Shown here in pieces: positions 43,310 to 50,930 of a stretch of 64,000 nt of DNA. A program made the translations under genes and the position numbers. This DNA comes from Nocardioides soli (lineage in GTDB: Bacteria > Actinomycetota > Actinomycetes > Propionibacteriales > Nocardioidaceae). The notes beneath the pieces were generated by a model, which was given only the letters and a program-made list of their open reading frames with translations, did not search any database and was not told the origin of the DNA. The stretch lies in NCBI RefSeq assembly GCF_014191495.1, contig NZ_JACHWR010000005.1, positions 209,574-273,573 of the forward strand, in the 5' to 3' direction. Position 1 is the first letter of the stretch; each line of letters opens with the position of its first letter.

Positions 43310-44380
43310 GTGTCCGACCACAAGCCCAACGCGTACGCCGAGGCCGGGGTCTCGATCGAGGCCGGCGACAAGGCCGTCGAGCTGATGAAGGTCTGGATCG
43401 ACAAGGCCCGTCGCCCCGAGATGATCGGCGGCATCGGCGGCTTCGCCGGCCTCTTCGACGCCTCCGCCCTGAAGTCCTACGAGCGGCCGCTGCTCGCGAC
43501 CTCCGCCGACGGCGTCGGCACCAAGGTCGCGATCGCCCAGGCACTCGACAAGCACGACACGATCGGCTTCGACCTGGTCGGCATGCTCGTCGACGACCTC
43601 GTCGTCTGCGGTGCCGAGCCGCTCTTCCTCACCGACTACATCGCGACCGGCCGGGTGGTGCCCGAGCGCATCGCGGCGATCGTGAAGGGCATCGCCGAGG
43701 CCTGCGTCGAGGCCGGCTGCGCCCTGCTGGGCGGCGAGACGGCCGAGCACCCCGGGCTGCTCGGCCCCGACGAGTACGACGTGGCGGGCTCGACCACGGG
43801 CGTGGTCGAGGCCGACCGGCTGCTCGGCCCCGGGCGGGTCCGCCCCGGCGACGTCGTACTGGCGATGGAGGCCTCCGGCCTGCACTCCAACGGCTACTCG
43901 CTGGTGCGGCACGTGCTGCTCGCGACCGCGGGCTGGTCGCTCGACCGGCACGTCGACGAGCTCGGCCGGACCCTGGGGGAGGAGCTCCTCGAGCCCACCC
44001 GGATCTACGCGAAGGCCTGCCTCGCGCTCGCCGACCGGACCCGCACCCACGCGATGTCCCACGTCACCGGCGGCGGCCTGGCCGCGAACCTGGAGCGGGT
44101 GCTGCCGGTCGAGCTGACCGCGACCATCGACCGGGCGACGTGGACCCCCCAGCCGGTCTTCGACCTGGTCCGCCGGGTCGGCGACGTACCCCAGCCGGAC
44201 CTCGAGATGACCCTGAACTGCGGTGTCGGCATGGTGGCGCTGACCGACCCCGCCGACGCGGACGCAGCGATCGCGGTGCTCGGCGAGCACGGCGTCCGGG
44301 CCTGGATCGCGGGCGAGGTGAGCGCCGCCGCCGAGCGCGGCGGCACCGTCGAACTGGTCGGACAGCACCCCGGCTGGTGA
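43310..44380 (+). CDS. purM: phosphoribosylformylglycinamidine cyclo-ligase
   Basis: PurM is AIR synthetase, which closes the imidazole ring using FGAM and ATP. The 356-aa protein shows YAEAGVSIEAGDKAV, the GIGGFAGLFD motif, LLATSADGVGTKVAIA near 65, the DLVVCGAEPLFLTDY motif near 95 and GGETAEHPG near 145. GTG 43310 was chosen over the in-frame GTG at 43295 because AGGAG lies 4 nt before it. It is translated from a purF-purM message, with a Shine-Dalgarno site unlike purF. Confidence 0.97.
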   Translation: MSDHKPNAYAEAGVSIEAGDKAVELMKVWIDKARRPEMIGGIGGFAGLFDASALKSYERPLLATSADGVGTKVAIAQALDKHDTIGFDLVGMLVDDLVVCGAEPLFLTDYIATGRVVPERIAAIVKGIAEACVEAGCALLGGETAEHPGLLGPDEYDVAGSTTGVVEADRLLGPGRVRPGDVVLAMEASGLHSNGYSLVRHVLLATAGWSLDRHVDELGRTLGEELLEPTRIYAKACLALADRTRTHAMSHVTGGGLAANLERVLPVELTATIDRATWTPQPVFDLVRRVGDVPQPDLEMTLNCGVGMVALTDPADADAAIAVLGEHGVRAWIAGEVSAAAERGGTVELVGQHPGW

Positions 44381-44520
44381 GTTTCCGTGTGACTGGTCCG
44401 ACTTCCGGTCGAACCGATGTGCGGGAACAGCCACCCAGCAGGTAGCGTTGGCCCCACGAGAACTCTTGAGACAGCCCGGGAGCCGAGAGCCCCGGCCGAG
44501 GTGCGAGGGGGTCGGACCCT

Positions 44521-44709
44521 ATGGGGCGCGGCCGAGCGAAAGCCAAGCAGACGAAGGTCGCTCGCGACCTGAAGTACCGCACGCACGAGACGGACTTCGG
44601 TGCGCTTGCGCGTGAACTGCACGGGCAGAGCGAGCGAGATGACAGCGACCCGCCCGAGCCGGACGGGCTCGACGAGTGGTCGGACTACTCCGACTCGCGT
44701 CGCGACTGA
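44521..44709 (+). CDS. DUF3073 small basic-acidic protein
   Basis: This 62-aa protein begins MGRGRAKAKQTKVARDLKYR, the hallmark of the actinobacterial DUF3073 family (Rv0810c in mycobacteria), and ends with an acidic Asp-rich tail. The position directly after purM is conserved, though in mycobacteria the gene is on the opposite strand. A TAGCGT box at 44443-44448 would give a 5' UTR of about 66 nt that is rich in hairpins, unlike the leaderless genes nearby. Function is unknown. Confidence 0.88.
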   Translation: MGRGRAKAKQTKVARDLKYRTHETDFGALARELHGQSERDDSDPPEPDGLDEWSDYSDSRRD

Positions 44710-44785
44710 TACCTCTCTAGCCCACCTGGCTGGTCCTCGGTGGGTGGGGCCGACGGGCGCGGGGTTCACTCTCCTGCGTGAGTCC

Positions 44786-44833
44786 GGTGGTCGAGGTGCG
44801 AAGGCGCGCTGGCGCCTGAGCCTCGAAACCACC
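44786..44833. repeat. GGTGGTTTCGAG-family palindromic repeat
   Basis: GGTGGTCGAGGTGCG (44786-44800) and CCTCGAAACCACC (44821-44833) form the ends, with an inner GGCGCGCTGGCGCC core. It is related to 9178-9226 in the reverse orientation. Confidence 0.8.
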
Positions 44834-45197
44834 TGGATGCGGGCATGCTCCGGGTGGTTGGTCGGGGCGGCCGCGCGGTAGCCGACCGGCTCCCGCCGTC
44901 AAGGAGCTCGCTGGCGCTCGGCCGCTGCGCGGCGGCCTGCGGCCGTCCTTGAGCGCGGGACCCTGCCGGTCGGCCGACGGGCGCGGTTGTCGGCACGGGC
45001 TCCGCCCGCGCCGCCGCTGACGCGGCCGCCCTCTTCCCCCGAGAACCATCACGCCGCGTGGAGGCGCGCCCGGGGACGCATCAGGTGTCACACCGGCACC
45101 CCGCCTCCCACCTGGCAGTCGATACCCGCACGACACGCCGTGTCGGCCCGGCGGGTCGTGCGGGTTCCGGCTGCCAGCAGCCGAAACCCCGCGATGA
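44834..45197. other. gene-free interval with a long hairpin
   Basis: No convincing gene is seen in this 364-bp stretch. It holds a long imperfect hairpin: the arm at 44881-44905 (GCCGACCGGC, TCCCGCCGTCAAGGA) pairs with the arm at 44946-44974 (TCCTTGAGCGCGGGA, then GCCGGTCGGC), around a GC-rich inner palindrome (GGCCGCTGCGCGGCGGCC region). It may be another mobile palindrome or a terminator between DUF3073 and the convergent dehydrogenase. Confidence 0.7.
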
Positions 45198-46349
45198 CTA
45201 CCGCGGCAGCCACATCCCGCGCAGCCGACCGACCTCGCGCATCCGCCGCTCGGCGAGCCGGTCGGCGGCGATGGCGGGAGGTACGCCGTCGGACGCGGCG
45301 AGCTCGAGGACCCGCAGGGTGGTGTCGAAGATGCCGGTGGTGCGCTGGTGGGCGCGCTCGAAGCTGAACCCTTCGAGACGCTCGCTGCGCGAGCTCCTCA
45401 GGGACCGCCCTTCCGGATCCTCGTCGCGCGAGCTCCTCAGGGACCGCCCTTCGAGCTCGTCGGCGACCTGGATCAGGCCGCCGGCGTTCACGCAGTAGTC
45501 CGGTGCGTAGAGGATGCCGCGCTCCTCGAGCGACTTCTCGACGCCGGGGTGGGCGAGCTGGTTGTTGGCGGCGCCGCAGACGATCCGCGCCGAGAGTGCC
45601 TCGACGACGGTGTCGGTGAGCGCGTCGCCCATCGCGCAGGGCGCGTAGACGTCCAGCTGCGCGGCGACCAGCGCGGCCTCGGACGCCACCACCCGCACGG
45701 TCGGGAAGTCCGACCGCACCCGCTCGACCGCCGGCTCCGACACGTCGGTGACGACCACCGAGGCGCCGTCCTCGACCAGGTGCCGCACCAGATGGCTGCC
45801 GACCTTGCCGACACCGGCGACACCGACCACCCGGCCCTCCAGCGACGGCCCGCCCCAGGCGACGGTCGCGGCCGCGCGCATGCCCTGGAAGACGCCGTAC
45901 GACGTGAGCACCGAGCTGTCCCCGGCGCCGCCGTGGGCGACGGTCCGGCCGGTCACGAAGGAGCACTCGCGGGCGATGTCGTCCATGTCCACGGAGAAGG
46001 TGCCGACATCGCACGCGGTGTAGTAGCGCCCGCCGAGGGACTGGACGTGCCGGCCGTAGGCGCGCAGCAGCGCCTCGCTCTTCGTCGTGGCCGGGTCCCC
46101 GATGATGACCGCCTTGCCGCCGCCGAGGTCGAGCCCGGCGAGCGCCGCCTTGTAGGACATGCCGCGCGAGAGGTTGAGCACGTCGCGCAGGGCGTCGGCG
46201 GTCGAGGCGTACGGGTGGAAGCGAGTGCCGCCCAGCGCCGGACCGAGGGCGGTCGAGTGGATCGCGATGATGGCCTTGAGGCCGGTGCCGGGGTCGTGGG
46301 CGAAGACGACCTGCTCGTGCTCGGATCCGGGTTCGAAGACGTCGGACAT
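45198..46349 (-). CDS. valine/leucine dehydrogenase with an in-frame repeat insertion
   Basis: This 383-aa NAD-dependent amino acid dehydrogenase of the Glu/Leu/Phe/Val family oxidatively deaminates branched-chain amino acids. It shows ALGPALGGTRFHPY, the catalytic lysine region RGMSYKAALAGLDLGGGKAVI near residue 70, the Rossmann GVAGVGKVGSHLV near 176 and GAANNQLAH near 255. The normal family sequence ADELxGFxFER is split here by about 26 extra residues (EGRSLRSSR occurs twice) near residues 300-325, matching a 39-bp repeat pair in the DNA. The insert lies in a surface-like region after the Rossmann domain, so the enzyme may still work. The start follows AGGA. Confidence 0.92.
   Translation of the reverse strand: MSDVFEPGSEHEQVVFAHDPGTGLKAIIAIHSTALGPALGGTRFHPYASTADALRDVLNLSRGMSYKAALAGLDLGGGKAVIIGDPATTKSEALLRAYGRHVQSLGGRYYTACDVGTFSVDMDDIARECSFVTGRTVAHGGAGDSSVLTSYGVFQGMRAAATVAWGGPSLEGRVVGVAGVGKVGSHLVRHLVEDGASVVVTDVSEPAVERVRSDFPTVRVVASEAALVAAQLDVYAPCAMGDALTDTVVEALSARIVCGAANNQLAHPGVEKSLEERGILYAPDYCVNAGGLIQVADELEGRSLRSSRDEDPEGRSLRSSRSERLEGFSFERAHQRTTGIFDTTLRVLELAASDGVPPAIAADRLAERRMREVGRLRGMWLPR
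45387..45464. repeat. two 39-bp direct repeats inside the dehydrogenase gene
   Basis: A 27-bp identical segment starting GCGCGAGCTCCTCAGGGACC occurs at 45387-45413 and again at 45426-45452, with a 39-bp (13-codon) period. The adjacent CCCTTCGAGACGCTCGCTG is typical of palindromic intergenic repeats, so this looks like such an element captured in frame. Confidence 0.85.
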
Positions 46350-46426
46350 GGTGGTCCTGCTTTTCTGGATCGGCCACGGGGTGGGTGGCGCAGTGGTCGG
46401 CACGCAGGGGTGGCGCGTGCCCTGCA

Positions 46427-47698
46427 TCACACGGTAGTCCGGGCCTCCGGCCGCATGAAGACCAGGTCGCCGTGGGTCCCGTAGCCGGCGATCCGGCCAC
46501 CGTGCCGGGTGCCGTCGAAGGCCACCAGCAGCCAGGAGTCGCCGACCGGCACCAGCGTCGGCCACGGGATGTTGGTCGGGTACGGCGCGGCCAGCGTGCC
46601 GGTCTCCCGCAGGTCCAGGTCGAAGACCGGGTAGCGCTCGCGCAGCCGCCGCCGGCTGTCCCGCCCGTCGCTGGCCAGCACCCGCCAGCCGTCGCCGAGC
46701 CGGACCAGCGTGGTGCCCTCGGTCGCGGTCCGGTCGGCCGCGGCGGCGCGCAGCGTCAGCGCGTCGAGTGAGGGTCCGCTCGCGAGCGCGGGATGGAAGA
46801 CGAAGAACGCCGGGGCGCTCACGAAGCCGACCAGCCACTCCTCGCCGTCGCGCACCAGGTGCGGGTCCCACACCCCGACCGAGCGCAGCCCCTCCGTGGG
46901 CAGCACCAGCGGCCGGGTGTCGAGCAGGTGTCGTCCGCCGAGCAGGTCGGCCGAGGTCTCGGCCAGCGTGACGCCCACGGTCGCGCCCGGCCGGCGACGG
47001 TCGAAGTCGCCCCACGTGCTGGTCGCGACCAGCCATCGGTCGCCGTCGCGCACCACGTGGGTGGCGTGGTCGCCGTACGCCCCGGGCGCGTCCGGCCGGC
47101 GGAAGAAGAGGTCCGACACGTGCTGGAGGTCCAGGCTGTCGACGTCGAGCGACCAGACCGACGTGTGGGCGGTGTCGAAGAAGCCGGGGCCGGCGCTCGT
47201 GGCCGACAACAGCACCCGGTCGCCGAGCCGGTACGGCGCGCCGTCGGTGTGGCTGACCAGCCGGACGTCGCGCAGGCCCAGTTGGCCGAACCGGCCGGCT
47301 CGCGGGGCGTCGCTCCCGAGCTCGCCCAGCCAGGCCTCGTCGCGGGTGTCGATCCGGCTCCGCAGGTCGACCTTGGCCCGCGCGGTCCAGGCGTCGCCGC
47401 CCCGGGTGAGCGCGGTGACGTGGGTGCCGGTCAGCGCCAGGGCGACCTCGCGCACCGGGCCGTCGGGCCGGGCGAGACGACGGGAGCGGTGCTCGGTGGT
47501 GCGCCCGCCGGTCGTCACCTCGAGCCAGACCGAGTCGCCGTCGTACCGCGCCACCAGCCGGTCGGAGCCGGACGCCAGCTCGAGCGACCCCGGGCCGGTC
47601 ACCGCGGCGTACGGTGCCACGACCTCGTCGAGCGACGAGCCCGGCACGACCAGGTCGACGGGGCGGCGACGGGCGACGACCTCGAAGCGGGGGAGCAC
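46427..47698 (-). CDS. beta-propeller-like protein (GH43/arabinanase-like fold)
   Basis: This 423-aa protein is not recognised as a named family. Its second half contains repeated blades with the GxWDPHLVRDGEEWLVGFVS, THVVRDGDRWLVATSTWG and NIPWPTLVPVGDSWLLVAFDG patterns, typical of five-bladed glycoside-hydrolase (GH43/GH32-like) propellers. No signal peptide is visible, so it is probably cytoplasmic. The GTG start at 47698 lies 6 nt after GAGAAT, which fits a leaderless -10. Enzyme activity cannot be claimed from the motifs. Confidence 0.6.
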   Translation of the reverse strand: MLPRFEVVARRRPVDLVVPGSSLDEVVAPYAAVTGPGSLELASGSDRLVARYDGDSVWLEVTTGGRTTEHRSRRLARPDGPVREVALALTGTHVTALTRGGDAWTARAKVDLRSRIDTRDEAWLGELGSDAPRAGRFGQLGLRDVRLVSHTDGAPYRLGDRVLLSATSAGPGFFDTAHTSVWSLDVDSLDLQHVSDLFFRRPDAPGAYGDHATHVVRDGDRWLVATSTWGDFDRRRPGATVGVTLAETSADLLGGRHLLDTRPLVLPTEGLRSVGVWDPHLVRDGEEWLVGFVSAPAFFVFHPALASGPSLDALTLRAAAADRTATEGTTLVRLGDGWRVLASDGRDSRRRLRERYPVFDLDLRETGTLAAPYPTNIPWPTLVPVGDSWLLVAFDGTRHGGRIAGYGTHGDLVFMRPEARTTV

Positions 47699-47720
47699 CG
47701 CAGGATTCTCCCAGTCGCGG

Positions 47721-50700
47721 TCAGCCGTCGCGGGCGGTGGCCTGCTGGAGGGCCGACACGGCCAGGTCGACCTCGGCGGTGAGCTCGTCGAGCAGCTGCG
47801 CCGTGTCGTCGGTGCGCCCGGCGTGGCCGAGCGTCTCGAGCCGCTCGGCGATCGCGGCCACCCGCGGCAGGCCGAGGTTGAGTGCGCTGCCCTTGAGCTG
47901 GTGGGCCGAGGTGAGCAGCGCGTCGGCGTCGGCGCGCTCGACGGCGCCCCGGATCGCCAGCACCTGCCCGCCGACGCGGCCCATGAAGGACGCCGCGGTG
48001 CGCTCGAAGAAGGACGTGCCGTCCTTGACCAGCGCCGCCAGCACCTCCACCCGCTCGGGGTCGAGGACGCCGGGTGGGGCGACCGCCTCGACCGACGACG
48101 GGCACGGCACGATCGGGGCCGCGGGCGGCAGGCCGGCCCAGGTCCGCAGCGCGCGCTCGACCTCGGCCACGTCGACGGGCTTGGTGAGGTAGTCGTCCAT
48201 GCCGGCCTCGAGGCAGCGCTCACGCTCGCCCTCGAGCGCCGACGCGGTCATCGCGATGATCGGGACCCGCTGCCCGGCCGGCTCACGGGCGCGGATCCGG
48301 CGGGTCGCGTCGAAGCCGTCGAGCGTCGGCATCCGGCAGTCCATGAGCACCGCGGCGTACCCGTGCTCCCCGGTCAGCCGGTCCACGGCCGCCGCGCCGT
48401 CGTCGGCGACGTCGACCGTGCAGCCCAGGTGCTCGAGGAGACCGGTCGCGACCAACTGGTTGACGGCGTTGTCCTCCACGACCAGCACCCGGAGGCCGAG
48501 GTCGGCACCGGCTGCCGCGCCGCGCTCCCCGGAGGAGGGGTGCGGGCGCGGGGCGAGCACGGCGAGCAGCGCGTCCTGCAGCTCGAGGTGCCGCACGGGC
48601 TTGCTCAGGCAGGTCCGGATCCCCGCGTCGGCCACCCGCTGCCGCGACACCTGCTCGGAGCTGAGCAGCAGCATCTCCGCGGGTGGCACCGCGGGGTCGG
48701 CCCGCACCAACCCGGCGAGCTCGAGCCCGTCGATGTCGGGCATCCGCTGGTCGAGCACGATCACCTCGAACGGATCGCCGTGCCGCGCGGCCCCGCGCAG
48801 TACGTCCAGCGCGGCCTCGGAGGAGGCGACCGCGACCGCGCGCATGTGCCAGGCGGCCAGCTGGTGCTCGAGGATCATCCGGTTGGTCTCGTTGTCGTCG
48901 ACGACCAGGATCCGGCGCCCGCGCAGCTGACCGGACCCGGCCACGTCGCGGTCCGCCGCGCTCGCGACCCGCCCGAGCCGGGCCGTGAACGAGAAGGTGC
49001 TGCCGACGTCCGGCTCGCTGCTCACCCACAGTTCGCCGCCCAGCGCGGCGACGAGCTGGCGGGAGATCGCGAGGCCGAGCCCGGTCCCGCCGTGTCGGCG
49101 GGTGGTCGACGGGTCGGCCTGGGTGAACGCGTCGAAGACCGACTCGCGGGCGTGCGGCGCGATGCCGACCCCGGTGTCGGTGACGTCGACGCGGAGCACC
49201 ACGTCGCGCGGGGTCTGGCGCTCCACGTGGGCCTCGATCACGACCTCGCCGCAGTCGGTGAACTTCACCGCGTTGCTCCCGAGGTTGCTCACCACCTGGC
49301 CGAAGCGCACCGCGTCGCCGCGCACCACGAGGGGGACGTCGGGGTGGCACGCGACGACCAGCTCGAGTCCCTTCTCGTGGGCCGGCCCGCTGAGCACCGA
49401 CGCGACCTGGTCGAAGGCGGCGCGGACGTCGAAGTCGGCCACCTCCAGCTCGAGCTTGCCCGACTCGATCTTGGAGAGGTCGAGGATGTCGTTGATGATC
49501 CCGAGGAGGGTCATCCCGGCGTTCTGCAGGTTGGCGGCCAGCCGGCGCTGGTGCTCGTCGAGGTCGGTGCGCAGCAGCAGGTCGGTCAGGCCGATGACGC
49601 CGTTCATCGGGGTCCGGATCTCGTGCGACATGGTCGCGAGGAACTCCGACTTGAGCCGGGAGGCCTCCATCGCGTCGTCGCGCGCCTCGGCGAGATGGGC
49701 GGCGCTGCGCTCGCGCTCGGCGACCACCGCGAGCTGGTGTCCGATCTGGGTCATCAGCTCGCGGGAGTTCTCGTCGGGCGGGATCTCGTCGGCGACCAGC
49801 TCCACGACGCAGACGACCTCGTGGCCGAGCAGCACCGGCATCGCGACCAGCCGGTGCGTCGCGGCCAGCGCCGACGGGATGCCCACCGCCACCTCGCGGG
49901 CCGCGCGGGCGACCTCCGCCAGGGAGCGGTCCGGCTCGACGGCGACGCCGTCGCCGCGCATGTCGAACAGCTCCGGCTCGTCCCCCGGCCCGTCGTACAG
50001 ATAGGCGCAGATCGTCGCCCAGGTGGTGTTCTCGGGGACGCCGGCGCCCATCATCACCAGCGCCTCGCGCAGGCTCGTCGCGCGGTTGGCGGCCATCGCC
50101 ATCTGCTGGAGCAGGAAGAGCCTCCGCGTCGCCTCCGCCGCCTGCTCGTCGGCGGTGTGGAGATCGGTGATGTCCTGGGCGGTTCCGCTCATCCGGACCA
50201 CCGTGCCGTCGGCGGCGCGCCGCACGACGCCGCGGCCGCGGACCCACCGCACCGCGCCGTCGCGCCGTACCACCCGGTGGTCGAACTCGTACTCGCCCAC
50301 GGTGGACTCGGCGGCCTCCTGGATCGACGCCGCGGCGTGCTCGCGGTCGCCGGGGTGGACCAGGCGCAGGTACTCCTCGAAGTCCGGGCTGGTGCCGGAC
50401 GGCACGTCGAAGATCCGGCACAGCTCGTCCGACCAGTGCACTCGGTCGGTCGCGACGTCCCACTCCCAGCTGCCGATGCGCGCGATCCGCTGCGCGGTGG
50501 CGAGCTGGTGCTCGCGCTCGACGAGTGCGTCGTGCCGCACCTTGCGCTCGGTGTGCGCCGTGACCCGGTGCAGCCAGCCCAGGCGGGTGCCGTCGTCGTC
50601 AGCGACCGGCGTGCAGCTGATCAGGCCCCACACCGAGCTGCCGTCGGGCCGCAGGAAGTAGGCGTCGACGTTGTCGACCCCCGTGCCGGTCGCGATCATC

Positions 50701-50930
50701 CGGGCCAGGGACCGCAGGAAGTCCTGCTGGCCCTGCGCGTCCATGGTGTCGACGACCGGGAGCCCCGCCATCTCCTCCGGGGCCCGGCCGAGGATGCCGG
50801 CCATCGCGTCGTTCGCCCAGCTGGTCACGCCCGCGTCGTCGATGAGCCACAGCCCGTCCGGGTTGGCCTCGAAGAGCCGTCGCAGCAGGGCGGGGTCGGC
50901 CCCCGGCCCCTTCTGACGCCCGCCGGTCAT
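47721..50930 (-). CDS. hybrid sensor kinase: PAS-PAS-GAF-HisKA-HATPase-REC-REC-HPt
   Basis: This 1069-aa multidomain phosphorelay protein has two PAS domains (about 1-255), a GAF domain (about 270-415), HisKA with FLATMSHEIRTPMNGVIGL (His near 435), and HATPase with NLGSNAVKFT and GTGLGLAISRQL. Two receiver domains follow, with likely acceptor aspartates in VIVLDQRMPDIDG and AVLMDCRMPTLDG. A C-terminal HPt domain has SAHQLKGSALNLGL near 1010. It contains every step of a phosphorelay except an output domain. It starts at ATG 50930, overlapping the stop of the NarL-type kinase by 4 nt (ATGA). No separate response regulator is nearby. Confidence 0.93.
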   Translation of the reverse strand: MTGGRQKGPGADPALLRRLFEANPDGLWLIDDAGVTSWANDAMAGILGRAPEEMAGLPVVDTMDAQGQQDFLRSLARMIATGTGVDNVDAYFLRPDGSSVWGLISCTPVADDDGTRLGWLHRVTAHTERKVRHDALVEREHQLATAQRIARIGSWEWDVATDRVHWSDELCRIFDVPSGTSPDFEEYLRLVHPGDREHAAASIQEAAESTVGEYEFDHRVVRRDGAVRWVRGRGVVRRAADGTVVRMSGTAQDITDLHTADEQAAEATRRLFLLQQMAMAANRATSLREALVMMGAGVPENTTWATICAYLYDGPGDEPELFDMRGDGVAVEPDRSLAEVARAAREVAVGIPSALAATHRLVAMPVLLGHEVVCVVELVADEIPPDENSRELMTQIGHQLAVVAERERSAAHLAEARDDAMEASRLKSEFLATMSHEIRTPMNGVIGLTDLLLRTDLDEHQRRLAANLQNAGMTLLGIINDILDLSKIESGKLELEVADFDVRAAFDQVASVLSGPAHEKGLELVVACHPDVPLVVRGDAVRFGQVVSNLGSNAVKFTDCGEVVIEAHVERQTPRDVVLRVDVTDTGVGIAPHARESVFDAFTQADPSTTRRHGGTGLGLAISRQLVAALGGELWVSSEPDVGSTFSFTARLGRVASAADRDVAGSGQLRGRRILVVDDNETNRMILEHQLAAWHMRAVAVASSEAALDVLRGAARHGDPFEVIVLDQRMPDIDGLELAGLVRADPAVPPAEMLLLSSEQVSRQRVADAGIRTCLSKPVRHLELQDALLAVLAPRPHPSSGERGAAAGADLGLRVLVVEDNAVNQLVATGLLEHLGCTVDVADDGAAAVDRLTGEHGYAAVLMDCRMPTLDGFDATRRIRAREPAGQRVPIIAMTASALEGERERCLEAGMDDYLTKPVDVAEVERALRTWAGLPPAAPIVPCPSSVEAVAPPGVLDPERVEVLAALVKDGTSFFERTAASFMGRVGGQVLAIRGAVERADADALLTSAHQLKGSALNLGLPRVAAIAERLETLGHAGRTDDTAQLLDELTAEVDLAVSALQQATARDG

